Part shown: in pieces, positions 29,999 through 37,516 of the stretch
How positions within the stretch are numbered: the first letter of the stretch is position 1
How the letters are laid out: every line of letters begins with the position of its first letter
Virus record (IMG/VR): IMGVR_UViG_3300042558_001557
Coordinates: 1-37,847 of that record
Direction: 5' to 3' (one strand)
DNA from: a virus
DNA length: 37,847 nt
The notes under the pieces: model-generated
Told to the model about the DNA's origin: nothing
Databases searched by the model: none
What the model saw: only the letters and a program-made list of their open reading frames with translations
Translations under genes and position numbers: made by a program

Positions 29999-31163
29999 AG
30001 TTCGCCCGCCCGCACCACAGTTTTTTGATACTGACGGCAGTCCTTTGGATGCTGGATATATCTACATTGGAACGACTGGCGCAAATCCAGAAACAAACCC
30101 GCAAGCTATCTTTTGGGATAAGGATGGAACTATCCCGGCTGCACAGCCGATTAGAACTCTTAATGGCTACCCATCAAGAGATGGCGCCGTATCCAAGTTC
30201 TACACCTCGACAAAAAACTACTCTATCACCGTAAAGGATAAGCGCGGCCTTCTTGTCGGCGGATTGCTTAACTCTGATTCAGGAGTCTTTGACGAATTGA
30301 CTGCGCTCACGTCGGCGGCTGGCATTGGGTATAACCCCCTTAGCGCAGGGATGGCGTCTAACAATGTCCAGGACGCCATTGAAGAAGTACAAACAAACGT
30401 TGAAGCGGTGGCGGCTGATGTCGCAAGCTTGGCAACAACGTACTCTGGAGTTATCAACCTGTTTGCCAATTCGGCATTTATCATAAACACCCGCGCTTAT
30501 TCATCTGGCACAAATACAGGCGCACCAAATCAATACACGCTGGATAGGCTTCGCGTTGTTGTTTCTGGTCAAAGCGTGATCATGGCTGTGTCTACAACAT
30601 TTGGATTCAGGATAACAGCCCCAGCCGGTGGGCTTGAGCAAGTAATCGAAGGCTCAATGATTACTGGCGGGGATTATGCGTGCTCATGGGTTGGCACTGG
30701 AACTGTGACGGTAAACGGCGGGGCTAGGGCAAAGGGTGAAACCTTTACTTTGGATGCAGCAGCGAATTGCATAGTTCGCCTCGTTGGAGAATTTGAACAA
30801 TTCATGTTCACCCGTCCGAACATGATTGGTCAGTATGAATATGATTACGTTGATGATCTGCTCTATTGTCAACGATATGCTAGGTTAAATTCACCCGGCG
30901 TAGGTTTGTCAATTAGCACGACTGCTGTGCATGGAATCGCGGTTAGCTGGTCGCCGCCAATGAGAGTAGCACCGACAGCCACCCTCTTTAACGCGACAGC
31001 AGCGCTTATTGAGCCTGGGGTTGCGGTTAGGGATGCAACGAGCATTGCACTTTTCAACGGTAACGAAAGCGGCGGCTATCTGGATATAAACGGAACGTCA
31101 ATTGTTAGCGGGAAACCCCATACTCTTGTGCATGGAAAAGTCTTGTTTACGGCTGAATTCTGA
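29991..31163 (+). CDS. Tailspike/fibre with P22-type head-binding domain, 390 aa
   Basis: Residues ~1-105 match the P22 gp9 head-binding fold: PPAPQFFDTDGSPLDAGYIYI, then GANPETNPQAIFWDKDG, AAQPIRTLNGYPSRDG, and YSITVKDKRG. The C-terminal ~280 residues are beta-rich and unlike the gp9 endorhamnosidase, so receptor specificity differs. At 390 aa it is shorter than gp9 (667). No catalytic motif is seen. Confidence 0.8.
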   Translation: MTEVRPPAPQFFDTDGSPLDAGYIYIGTTGANPETNPQAIFWDKDGTIPAAQPIRTLNGYPSRDGAVSKFYTSTKNYSITVKDKRGLLVGGLLNSDSGVFDELTALTSAAGIGYNPLSAGMASNNVQDAIEEVQTNVEAVAADVASLATTYSGVINLFANSAFIINTRAYSSGTNTGAPNQYTLDRLRVVVSGQSVIMAVSTTFGFRITAPAGGLEQVIEGSMITGGDYACSWVGTGTVTVNGGARAKGETFTLDAAANCIVRLVGEFEQFMFTRPNMIGQYEYDYVDDLLYCQRYARLNSPGVGLSISTTAVHGIAVSWSPPMRVAPTATLFNATAALIEPGVAVRDATSIALFNGNESGGYLDINGTSIVSGKPHTLVHGKVLFTAEF

Positions 31164-31165
31164 AT

Positions 31166-31936
31166 ATGGTTGATCTTCGCCAATACTTCCCAGCGGGGAG
31201 TAACACCATTGTTTACAACAGGTCAGATGGCACGCATCATGCAAGATACACATTCACGCGGAATCATCCCGGCTTTATGCCGTTTTATGAGTCGCTATTA
31301 AAGCTTCCAAATCTTGATGGCGAGATTTGTGTATGGCAGAAAGAGTACTTTAACAGTGAGTGGACGACGGCGACTTATGGTGTTTTGTTCTTGGGTGATG
31401 ATTTATCTGTTACGGAAGTCGGAGATTGGCTAAGTCTGGGGAATGGGGATTTTGGGGCCTTTGGTTATCAAAAAGCCAGCGGTGAAAACTGCGGTTTAGT
31501 GTGGTCTCCCGCTGGGGGTCTTTCAGAAGTTCCGCGCTATACGGAAATGCTGACGGTTGCGCAGGCATACCCAAGTGCTGCATATTTGGCAAACGGAGCA
31601 TCTTGTTATGCAGAGTCTGGCCTGATTGACATCGTTCCATCAATGGAGGTCGGTGGACATGTGTTTAATGACGTTGTCCACATGGTGATGTATCACGGGG
31701 TGAACTTACCCGGACAAGTGCCAGTAAAAGCTGACAGCCTACCGCTAACTGCACATGGCGTGTATTATCGCAACCGTTCGGAATGGAATGAATACGCGAT
31801 GGAGCTATGGTTAGCCCCTGGGGTCGGAGTGATTAAAGAGCGCATCCCATTTATTGAGAATGCGGAGTGGTGGGGGCTTCCTAATTTTGTGGGCGATCTT
31901 TTCGGCAATGATTGGATATTTGAGGCGCAGCCATGA
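31166..31936 (+). CDS. Hypothetical protein after the spike gene, 256 aa
   Basis: The gene starts 2 bases after the spike stop. The product is aromatic-rich and globular (YFNSEWTTATYGVLFLG; YYRNRSEWNEYAMELWLAPG), without signal peptide or membrane segments. It could be a spike partner, chaperone or adaptor. The ATG has only a weak ribosome site. Confidence 0.55.
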   Translation: MVDLRQYFPAGSNTIVYNRSDGTHHARYTFTRNHPGFMPFYESLLKLPNLDGEICVWQKEYFNSEWTTATYGVLFLGDDLSVTEVGDWLSLGNGDFGAFGYQKASGENCGLVWSPAGGLSEVPRYTEMLTVAQAYPSAAYLANGASCYAESGLIDIVPSMEVGGHVFNDVVHMVMYHGVNLPGQVPVKADSLPLTAHGVYYRNRSEWNEYAMELWLAPGVGVIKERIPFIENAEWWGLPNFVGDLFGNDWIFEAQP

Positions 31937-32355
31937 TAGTCATCTACACGCTGTTGGTTTGCTGGGTCTTCTGGCATGGGTATATCCACGCAATGGGACT
32001 CTATCGCGCAAGACTTAAAGGCCGTCTTGTCGGGCTTCCTTTGGTGCTGTCCATCCCGGTGATTCTGGTGACGTTCGTTCTTGACGTCATCCTGCAATTT
32101 ACTGTTGCGTCTTTGGTGTTTTGGGAAAAGCCGACGGGCGTCGGATTCGAGAAACGCAAGGTGAAGGGTGTTACGGTTCCTTGGCCTGTCGGTGATTGGT
32201 TTGTCACTGACCGACTTCGCCGATACATCGCTCAGGGGTCCGGGTGGAGATACAAGGTGGCCGATGTGATCTGCTATCGATTGACAGACCCATTTGACCC
32301 AACGGGCGCACATTGCGATTCCGATCCCCCTGTCCTGGCGGAGGCTCCCAAGTGA
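31933..32355 (+). CDS. Membrane protein of the lysis region, 140 aa
   Basis: Two hydrophobic segments lie at the N-terminus (IVIYTLLVCWVFWHGYI and LPLVLSIPVILVTFVLDVI) and a soluble C-terminal half follows. It starts with an ATGA overlap at 31933 and is coupled to the holin-like gene. It may help lysis, but no family was recognised. Confidence 0.55.
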   Translation: MIVIYTLLVCWVFWHGYIHAMGLYRARLKGRLVGLPLVLSIPVILVTFVLDVILQFTVASLVFWEKPTGVGFEKRKVKGVTVPWPVGDWFVTDRLRRYIAQGSGWRYKVADVICYRLTDPFDPTGAHCDSDPPVLAEAPK

Positions 32356-32753
32356 GATGGAAACAAAAAATAGCCATCGCCCTGGCAGCGCTGTTTTCAA
32401 GCAAAGCGGCGTGGTCTGCTGTTGCAGCGGGAGTTGCAGGAACCACGGCGCATCAGCTTGGGCGCGATCCTGTGCCGTGGCTTATCGGGGCTGCTGCGGT
32501 GACTGTGGTCTATGCGTACTTTAGACCCGCTGACAAGCCAAAGGCTATCGCTAATGGCGTCATCTCCGTTCTTCTCGGAGGAATCGGGGCGCCATTCCTC
32601 GGGGCCTACCTCGTTAAATGGGAATGGATCGATCCGGCGCCGATCAACGATTGGGCTTTGGCGTTTGTTCTCGGTGCTGGCTGGCCTTGGCTTGTGCCTA
32701 TTGCCCTTGACCTATTCAAGCGGCGGGCAGGGAGGGCAGCAGATGGGAACTGA
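32352..32753 (+). CDS. Putative holin-like membrane protein, 133 aa, GTG start
   Basis: Several hydrophobic segments are seen, about three or four spans (KIAIALAALF, PWLIGAAAVTVVYAYF, GVISVLLGGIGAPFLGAYL, WALAFVLGAGWPWLVPIAL). A basic C-terminus (KRRAGRAADGN) fits holins. It is two genes upstream of the endolysin. GTG 32352 overlaps the previous stop. Holin identity is inferred from place and topology. Confidence 0.55.
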   Translation: MRWKQKIAIALAALFSSKAAWSAVAAGVAGTTAHQLGRDPVPWLIGAAAVTVVYAYFRPADKPKAIANGVISVLLGGIGAPFLGAYLVKWEWIDPAPINDWALAFVLGAGWPWLVPIALDLFKRRAGRAADGN

Positions 32754-33180
32754 TTCTGATCTGGTGATTCGTGTCGTCGCCTTTGTGATCGGCTTTTGGA
32801 ATGCTGGGCATTACTTCGTTGCAGCGAATCAGCTAAGGAAGGCTGCGCATTGGGAGAAAGTAATTCTCTTTCCTGCGCTGGTGGCTGGTCACATAGGGAT
32901 GTGTTTTTCTGCCGTGTTCTACGGCTCGGGGGTGGTGATGCTTGTCGGCGCCGCGCTGTGGGTTTTGCTGTCGATCAAGGATAAGGTGATCTGGAACGCT
33001 GGCGCCTACATGAGCGAGGTGCTAGACAAACGAGAACGGATGAAAGAGCAGCTACGGCAAGCCTACAACCTGCACAAAAACCAATTGCTCACACCATGGG
33101 AGAACGTGAAGGACTTCATTACACCCAGCGGGTACTCAGAGGTAGCCGAGTCCGAAAGTAAAGAGAAGGAACGGGCGTGA
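32743..33180 (+). CDS. Second lysis-region membrane protein, 145 aa
   Basis: A strong GGAGGG site precedes ATG 32743 and the gene overlaps the holin-like gene by 11 bases. The first ~90 residues hold three hydrophobic spans; the C-terminus is a charged helix (DKRERMKEQLRQAYNLHK). It could be the antiholin or holin partner. The end overlaps the endolysin start. Confidence 0.55.
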   Translation: MGTDSDLVIRVVAFVIGFWNAGHYFVAANQLRKAAHWEKVILFPALVAGHIGMCFSAVFYGSGVVMLVGAALWVLLSIKDKVIWNAGAYMSEVLDKRERMKEQLRQAYNLHKNQLLTPWENVKDFITPSGYSEVAESESKEKERA

Positions 33181-33821
33181 TGCTCCAAAGCGCAGCCCAA
33201 CTGCAAGCAGCTACCGGCTGCACAAAGGATCGCGCCATCCTGTTCCTGCCGTTTCTGCAGGGCGCCATGAAGGCATACGAAATCACGACACCTCGTCGCG
33301 TGGCCGGATTCCTGTCTCAGATCGCCCATGAGTCCGGCAGGCTGGAGACTCTGGAGGAGTCGCTGAACTACTCTGTTGAGGCTTTGCAAAGGTTTGTTCG
33401 GTGGAAGCGCATCAGTGCGGCAGATGCGCAAAAGCACGGACGAGCACCGGGCCAGAAGGCGAACCAAGAGGCTATCGCCAATCTGATTTACGGTGGCCCA
33501 TGGGGAAAGGAAAACCTCGGGAACACGCAATTTGGGGACGGCTGGCGCTTCCGTGGCCGTGGCCTCAAGCAACTGACGGGCCGGGCGAACTACACCCGAT
33601 GTGGCATTGCCATCGGTGAAGACTTGGCGAGCTCGCCTGATCGGCTCTTGATGCCTGTCAACGCGGCTTTGTCTGCGGGTTGGTTCTGGAAAACCCACGG
33701 ACTGAATGACATTGCAGACCGTGGCGATGTGCGCCAGATGACCAAGGTTATCAACGGTGGGGAAATCGGGCTACCCGAAAGAACTGCTTTGTACGGCAAA
33801 GCGATGGAGGTACTGGCATGA
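33180..33821 (+). CDS. Endolysin, glycoside hydrolase family 19, 213 aa
   Basis: It degrades peptidoglycan at the end of infection. The GH19 core is visible: SQIAHESGRLETLEESLNYS (catalytic Glu in HES), then the substrate-loop RGRGLKQLTGRANY and AALSAGWFWKTHGLND. No signal peptide, so it depends on the holin. ATG 33180 is preferred; GTG 33177 is directly upstream. Confidence 0.9.
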   Translation: MLQSAAQLQAATGCTKDRAILFLPFLQGAMKAYEITTPRRVAGFLSQIAHESGRLETLEESLNYSVEALQRFVRWKRISAADAQKHGRAPGQKANQEAIANLIYGGPWGKENLGNTQFGDGWRFRGRGLKQLTGRANYTRCGIAIGEDLASSPDRLLMPVNAALSAGWFWKTHGLNDIADRGDVRQMTKVINGGEIGLPERTALYGKAMEVLA

Positions 33822-33931
33822 ACAGTGAGGACGGACTTTTACCAGACGTTGCCATCGTCATTGTTTTGGTGGCTGCTGTGTGGCTGTTCGGCTCCATCGG
33901 GCCAATTGCATCGGATTGGATTCTCAAATGA
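33818..33931 (+). CDS. Small membrane peptide, 37 aa
   Basis: The ATG overlaps the endolysin stop (ATGA). A single hydrophobic helix (VAIVIVLVAAVWLFG) makes a small inner-membrane peptide inside the lysis cassette. A 15-codon frame follows at 33928-33975 and may only couple translation to the spanin. Confidence 0.5.
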   Translation: MNSEDGLLPDVAIVIVLVAAVWLFGSIGPIASDWILK

Positions 33932-33967
33932 TGTGGCTATCCCTGATCACAAACAAATGGGTGCAGC

Positions 33968-34330
33968 ATGAGTGACGACATCGGCGACGTTGCGGTTGAG
34001 GCCGCAAAGACCGTAGCGAACCCGTACAAGTGGGCCGCAGCCCTTGTGTGCGTGGCGGTAGTTGTAGGTGGATTTCTGTACTACCGGCATAGCCTGATTG
34101 CTCAAGGCCGCGCCGAATGCCAGGAAGCGCAGCGCGTGGCCGCTGCTGAGGCAGAAAAGATCCAGAAAGGCCAGAACGAACAGGCCACCAAAGAAGTGAT
34201 CGTTACCGAGACGGTCACACAAACAAAGTACCGCGACCGAATTCAAGAGGTGATCCGCTATGTTCCTCAAGCTGGCTCTGTCTGTCCTGCTGATCCTGAC
34301 TTTCTCCGGCTGTTCAACGACAAAGGGTGA
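33968..34330 (+). CDS. Inner-membrane spanin (Rz-like), 120 aa
   Basis: It spans the periplasm to fuse the inner and outer membranes in the last step of lysis. The N-terminal anchor (AAALVCVAVVVGGFLYY, residues ~23-39) is followed by a charged coiled coil (QEAQRVAAAEAEKIQKGQ), then a proline-containing end. The outer-membrane partner is encoded inside and beyond its 3' end in another frame. Length is shorter than lambda Rz (153). Confidence 0.85.
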   Translation: MSDDIGDVAVEAAKTVANPYKWAAALVCVAVVVGGFLYYRHSLIAQGRAECQEAQRVAAAEAEKIQKGQNEQATKEVIVTETVTQTKYRDRIQEVIRYVPQAGSVCPADPDFLRLFNDKG

Positions 34331-34595
34331 GCCTGTCAAGCCGGTGATCAGCGATGAAATCCGGGTGGCGTGTGAACCGCTTCCCGATCTGAAAGCAGAG
34401 CTAGGCAAAGACATGCGCCAGGCCCTGCTTCAAAACCGCGCGGAAAGTGTCGCGGTTCACGAAACATGTGCAGCCCGACATCGTGGCGCACTTCGCGCAG
34501 TTGGCGTCGAACCGATTTCCCAAGGGGCCAAGCCTGACCGCTGGGCCGAATTTAACCGACAGCTTGAGCTGTACAAACTGAAAGGCAAACCATGA
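34260..34595 (+). CDS. Outer-membrane spanin (Rz1-like lipoprotein), 111 aa
   Basis: It starts inside the Rz gene in another frame (overlap 71 bases), the classic overlapping spanin layout. The lipobox is LTFSGC (MFLKLALSVLLILTFSGC), giving a lipid-anchored protein at the outer membrane. At 111 residues it is longer than lambda Rz1 (60); the extra part is a helical tail. It overlaps the next lipoprotein gene by ATGA. Confidence 0.85.
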   Translation: MFLKLALSVLLILTFSGCSTTKGEPVKPVISDEIRVACEPLPDLKAELGKDMRQALLQNRAESVAVHETCAARHRGALRAVGVEPISQGAKPDRWAEFNRQLELYKLKGKP

Positions 34596-35077
34596 AACGA
34601 CTGTTTACGGCCCTTGTGGCTTCGCTGACTCTGCTCCTTACCGGGTGCGGCTTCGACTCCGGCAAGTGCATGGACAAGATTGCAGCAGCCAACCAGATGA
34701 CTTATGAGGTCATGCAGAAGCAGGCCGAGGTCATGCTTGCAGCCTTGAACGGTACAGACCAGATGGCGCGAGGGTTCGCCATGGGCTGGTTTGTGAACGC
34801 CGACAAGCGTGCGCAGATGATGGGATACGGTGACTGCAATCGAGACACGGCACTCGCTTGGGCGTCGGTGCTGATTCCTGGAACAACCAATCTCGTCGGC
34901 ATCCTGCAAAACGCCAAGACCGCCCGCCACGCCAGCGACAACGCCTTGGCAACCCAGCAGGTCATTTTTGGGACGCTGGGCGGCATTGCAGGCCAAGGCA
35001 TCGAAGCCGCAAGCAAGCCGCCCGTGATCGTTGAACCGTTCGTGGTTCCTGCCGAACCAGCGCCAGTCACACCGTAA
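34592..35077 (+). CDS. Lipoprotein at the end of the late operon, 161 aa
   Basis: A lipobox is plain (LTLLLTGC, Cys19). The mature part is helical with a conserved-looking NQMTYEVMQKQAEVMLAALNG stretch (split here at 21 or fewer residues) and a proline-rich end (PPVIVEPFVVPAEPAPVTP). It is the last gene before the terminator. Possibly a surface or periplasm-facing lipoprotein made late; the function is unknown. Confidence 0.65.
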   Translation: MKRLFTALVASLTLLLTGCGFDSGKCMDKIAAANQMTYEVMQKQAEVMLAALNGTDQMARGFAMGWFVNADKRAQMMGYGDCNRDTALAWASVLIPGTTNLVGILQNAKTARHASDNALATQQVIFGTLGGIAGQGIEAASKPPVIVEPFVVPAEPAPVTP

Positions 35078-35107
35078 AGGTTGTCTCCTGGGTTGCAAAG
35101 CCCTTTG

Positions 35108-35137
35108 CCCGCTGGCCTAAAAATCAGCGGGTTTTTT
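35108..35137 (+). terminator. Intrinsic terminator of the late operon
   Basis: CCCGCTG (35108-35114) pairs with CAGCGGG (35125-35131), followed by six Ts (35132-35137). It ends rightward late transcription. It overlaps the last bases of the convergent leftward operon. Confidence 0.9.
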
Positions 35138-35384
35138 GCGCTCTGTACACGGCGCATGTTTCGCCTGTCACGGTAAAGCGGTGCTCCGGTGCTCCGTCGT
35201 CAACCTCAGCTACCAACACATCGGCAGGCGTACCGCCAACAATCGTGTAATCCGCGCTGCGGGCGTCATCCCATTGCGCCCAACGCGTTGCCGCTGATTC
35301 GTGGTCAAAGGCGTTGATATGTCGCCCGTCTTCTTTCGTGGCGCCACGGTCAGGGCACCAAACAACGTATTCAGTTGTCATCAT
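35124..35384 (-). CDS. Small phage accessory protein, 86 aa
   Basis: The product starts with two methionines (MMTTEYVVWCPDRG) and has the YVVW...D-x-G...A-D-H-E-S-A-A-x-x-W-A pattern seen in many short phage proteins of unknown role. It is the last gene of the short leftward operon, adjacent to its upstream neighbour, and shares its last bases with the late terminator. Confidence 0.7.
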   Translation of the reverse strand: MMTTEYVVWCPDRGATKEDGRHINAFDHESAATRWAQWDDARSADYTIVGGTPADVLVAEVDDGAPEHRFTVTGETCAVYRAQKTR

Positions 35385-35635
35385 CAGTCCTTTAGTAGAT
35401 CGTTGATGGCGGCGACAGACGCCTTTGACTGCTCCCAGGCAGAGAATCTAGTATCGCTGTCATGGCTTGACGAATAGACGGACACTAGGCGCAACTGAGC
35501 ATCCATCGCCTTCCATAGCGCAGCTTCTAGCGCTTCTATGCGGGTGGCTGCTTCGTCCATTTGTAGCTTCCCGCAAATGTGTTCGGGATACTCAGGCCCA
35601 CTCAGTTTGCGCAGTCTCCTAACAAGATCGTTCAT
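35384..35635 (-). CDS. Small helical phage protein, 83 aa
   Basis: It begins MNDLVRRLRKLSGPEYPEHI with MDEAATRIEALEA further on, a repeated layout of short phage proteins near early operons. ATG 35635 overlaps the previous stop by ATGA. No known function. Confidence 0.7.
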   Translation of the reverse strand: MNDLVRRLRKLSGPEYPEHICGKLQMDEAATRIEALEAALWKAMDAQLRLVSVYSSSHDSDTRFSAWEQSKASVAAINDLLKD

Positions 35636-35889
35636 TTGACCTCCGGGGATACTGAGGACGGGCTTTCCCAATGATCGCCATTCGAGATTGCTTCTGTGCG
35701 TCGCATACCGCCTCCGTCAAACCAAAGCAGCCACTTTACGCACCGCTCACGCTCCGCAGCCATACCAGCCTTATAGGCTTCTTCTTGGATGGCGCGGACG
35801 GTTTCAAGAAAGAACGCACGCCGCTGGTGCCACGACGTGAGTTCTTCGACTTCGATGAAGCCATCAGGCTCGGGCAATTTAGGCATCAT
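35632..35889 (-). CDS. Small phage protein, 85 aa
   Basis: The start is a double ATG at 35884-35889 after GGAAA. The protein has a helical core with AYKAGMAAERERCVKWLLWF (residues ~43-62), a common pattern of unknown role. The acidic N-terminus includes LPEPDGFIEVEELTSWHQRR. It is coupled to both neighbours. Confidence 0.65.
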   Translation of the reverse strand: MMPKLPEPDGFIEVEELTSWHQRRAFFLETVRAIQEEAYKAGMAAERERCVKWLLWFDGGGMRRTEAISNGDHWESPSSVSPEVK

Positions 35890-36041
35890 TTCCGCTTCTC
35901 CAAATAGTCTTTGACCAGTTTCAAAATATCCGAGTGCTGATCCTTGGGCGCAAGGATGCGAAGCCACGACCAGCCGGATAGCTTTAGCCGGTCGCGGCGC
36001 TCTTGCTGGCGTTTGGCGGCTGTTGGGTCTTTGGGGGTCAT
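35886..36041 (-). CDS. Very small basic DNA-binding-like protein, 51 aa
   Basis: The basic stretch KRQQERRDRLKLSGWSWLRI (residues ~10-29) is like the N-terminus of small ribbon-helix-helix regulators. It is short but has good overlaps with the next gene. It may regulate the operon that carries it (inference). A longer frame to 36245 is a shadow. Confidence 0.55.
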   Translation of the reverse strand: MTPKDPTAAKRQQERRDRLKLSGWSWLRILAPKDQHSDILKLVKDYLEKRK

Positions 36042-36048
36042 GATTGAA

Positions 36049-36267
36049 TCAGTATTCAACGCGGGCAAGTTCAAACTCGTGGCCGCAGTGTTCGCATGTG
36101 ATTTCGTGGCCTTCCAGCTTGTCCCATGCGTTCGTGAAGATCGCTTGTGCAATGTTGTTTTCGCTGTCGTGCGCCGGACCTGCGAGGTCGTTGCTTTCTC
36201 TGCACTTCGGACAGTCAACCTGCAAATACCAGACAAGCTGCGCAACTGGCTGAGTGAGTTCTGTCAT
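36049..36267 (-). CDS. Zinc-ribbon-like protein, 72 aa
   Basis: Two cysteine pairs (CPKC near residue 19 and CEHC near residue 60) form a zinc-ribbon layout. The N-terminal start is MTELTQPVAQLVWYLQVD. The gene is 1 base from its upstream neighbour. It may bind nucleic acid or act as an adaptor. Confidence 0.65.
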   Translation of the reverse strand: MTELTQPVAQLVWYLQVDCPKCRESNDLAGPAHDSENNIAQAIFTNAWDKLEGHEITCEHCGHEFELARVEY

Positions 36268-36268
36268 A

Positions 36269-36481
36269 TCAGGCCCCGTAGATGTCGTTGGCGATGGTGG
36301 CGGCAGACTTGCCGCTGGTGCCAGGGTGGCGAGCGCCGATCTGGATTGCTTCGTCTTCTTCAACAGCCCAAACGGTCACAGCGCCATTGTCAGCAACCAC
36401 GTAAAACACATCCGAATCAATCCAAAACTTGTTTGGTGCGTCTGCGGTTTTGATGATGACGTTTGCTGCTGCGATGTTCAT
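36269..36481 (-). CDS. First gene of the second leftward operon, 70 aa
   Basis: The protein (MNIAAANVIIKTADAPNKFW...) is compact and beta-rich, without recognisable motif. It starts 26 bases after the predicted start of transcription from the promoter at 36514-36542, with GGAAAAG as its ribosome binding site. Confidence 0.65.
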   Translation of the reverse strand: MNIAAANVIIKTADAPNKFWIDSDVFYVVADNGAVTVWAVEEDEAIQIGARHPGTSGKSAATIANDIYGA

Positions 36482-36513
36482 TTTTCTTTTCCAATGTGTG
36501 TTGCGATGGATGT

Positions 36514-36542
36514 ACTGTACTGGCGTGATGCGTCACGGTCAA
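36514..36542 (-). promoter_or_regulatory. Leftward sigma70-type promoter
   Basis: On the minus strand TTGACC (36542-36537), a 17-base spacer and TACAGT (36519-36514). Transcription would start near 36507 and run into the 70-aa gene at 36481. The operator copy B begins 4 bases upstream of the -35. Confidence 0.65.
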
Positions 36543-36545
36543 GGG

Positions 36546-36563
36546 TTATCCGACGAACGGTAG
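36546..36563 (+). promoter_or_regulatory. Candidate operator, copy B
   Basis: TTATCCGACGAACGGTAG matches site C (7122-7139) over all 18 bases and site A over 14; A and B also share TTACA 2 bases further on. TTGC (36591) begins 41 bases after the CCG of this copy, exactly the spacing found at site A (5572 to 5613). It could serve the leftward promoter and a rightward one. Confidence 0.65.
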
Positions 36564-36649
36564 TGTTACAGCTTTGCTGCGTCGGTACACTTGCGCTTTC
36601 CCTGGCGCAGGGTTCAGCGTCATGACCATCCCGGGAAAGAAGCGGGAAT

Positions 36650-36772
36650 CATCAACTCAGCGGCGCATGGCGTAAGCGGGACACCGGAGGCGGTCGGTCC
36701 AGTTCAAGGCGAGAGGGCATCCAATGCTAGGCACGACTTCTAACGCAAACGCAACCCGCCGCTGAGTTGATG
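36650..36772. ncRNA. Candidate structured RNA domain closed by a 16-bp perfect helix
   Basis: CATCAACTCAGCGGCG (36650-36665) is perfectly complementary to CGCCGCTGAGTTGATG (36757-36772). Inside, GGAC-A-CCG and CGG-TCG-GTCC form a hairpin (about 36679-36700), and GGCAT/ATGCT (about 36716-36729) another. There is no gene. The strand is unresolved; the rightward direction is favoured by analogy with the 5.6-kb block. Confidence 0.5.
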
Positions 36773-36890
36773 GTGAAAGTAAATGGCTTCATGCCACATC
36801 GCCGGGGAAGCTCCGGCCACTGTCAACTTTGTGCGATCAGCGGCGGGCCATGCTTGAGGCTTGGGCGGCTTGGCTCATGCCCAACTGACC

Positions 36891-37298
36891 TTAGTGAACC
36901 GTGAATCCGCCAGACTTCTCGGCCCATTCTGCGAAGGCCCGCACCTTCTCCACAAAATCGCGACGCACAGGGCACTTATATAGCCTGTTGTCTTGCATGC
37001 GCTGGCGGCTTTCTTCCGGCTCCTTCATCCACTGCGCATATAGGTCGTCTTGGTAGTCAGCCAGCCAGCGGGCCACCTTCGCCATTTCCTTAGCCTCGGC
37101 GGCGGTCACGCGGGCGCCATCGTTGTACCCAATGCACAGACCGTCCGGTCTGGTGCGGTAGATGAACTGTGCCGGAGCAAATCCCGGGCCGTAACCGACC
37201 GGAAGGCCCACCCCGTTCTCCAGCATCCAACTCCAAGAAAAGGCGCCCATGCTGAAACCGTCTGCCTTCTTGTTCCTTGGCCTCAAGTCGTATCCCAT
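36891..37298 (-). CDS. Conserved phage protein of unknown function, 135 aa
   Basis: It begins MGYDLRPRNKKADGFSMGAF, a start shared by many uncharacterised phage proteins, and contains SWSWMLENGVGLPVGYGPG and a helical C-terminal half with CPVRRDFVEKV and WAEKSGGF. It is the last gene of the long leftward operon, before the structured region. Confidence 0.75.
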   Translation of the reverse strand: MGYDLRPRNKKADGFSMGAFSWSWMLENGVGLPVGYGPGFAPAQFIYRTRPDGLCIGYNDGARVTAAEAKEMAKVARWLADYQDDLYAQWMKEPEESRQRMQDNRLYKCPVRRDFVEKVRAFAEWAEKSGGFTVH

Positions 37299-37316
37299 TC
37301 AGTTTCCTTTCTTTGT

Positions 37317-37499
37317 TCAAACATCCACCCCAGCAGCCCGAAGCGTTGACCGCTTCCAGCCGCACGTTTTGCGTGATAGCCGCACATCAAAAGGCGGCAG
37401 CTTTTTATCTCTGATCATTCGGCGCAGTGTTTCACCGCAGACTTTTAGCCGCTTTCGCAGCTCTGGCGGCTTGATGATTTCGTCGGTCTCGTCTGTCAT
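37317..37499 (-). CDS. AlpA-like/excisionase-type DNA-binding protein, 60 aa
   Basis: A MerR-type winged helix-turn-helix is suggested by PPELRKRLKVCGETLRRM and RDKKLPPFDVRLSRKTCGW, with a recognition residue pattern of AlpA/excisionase proteins. Such proteins work as phage excisionases or regulators. Without an integrase in the genome a regulatory role is more likely. The start is the ATG at 37499; the frame to 37571 is a shadow. Confidence 0.75.
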   Translation of the reverse strand: MTDETDEIIKPPELRKRLKVCGETLRRMIRDKKLPPFDVRLSRKTCGWKRSTLRAAGVDV

Positions 37500-37516
37500 A
37501 GCGGGTCTGTGTTGGG

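Larger units (their letters stand above)
36482..36890. other. 409-bp gene-free region: promoter, operator and structured RNA
   Basis: No protein gene is supported. From left to right it holds a leftward promoter (36514-36542), operator copy B (36546-36563), a TTGC element (36591), a CCCTG-GCG-CAGGG hairpin (36600-36612), TCCCG/CGGGA (about 36629-36647), the 16-bp closed domain (36650-36772) and a GCCGG/CCGGC hairpin (about 36811-36827). The rightmost 60 bases are G/C-rich repeats of GGCTTGG type. Confidence 0.6.

Noticed and set aside
33928-33975. 15-codon frame between two lysis genes
   Set aside because: Too short to support as a gene; it may only keep ribosomes coupled to the spanin gene.
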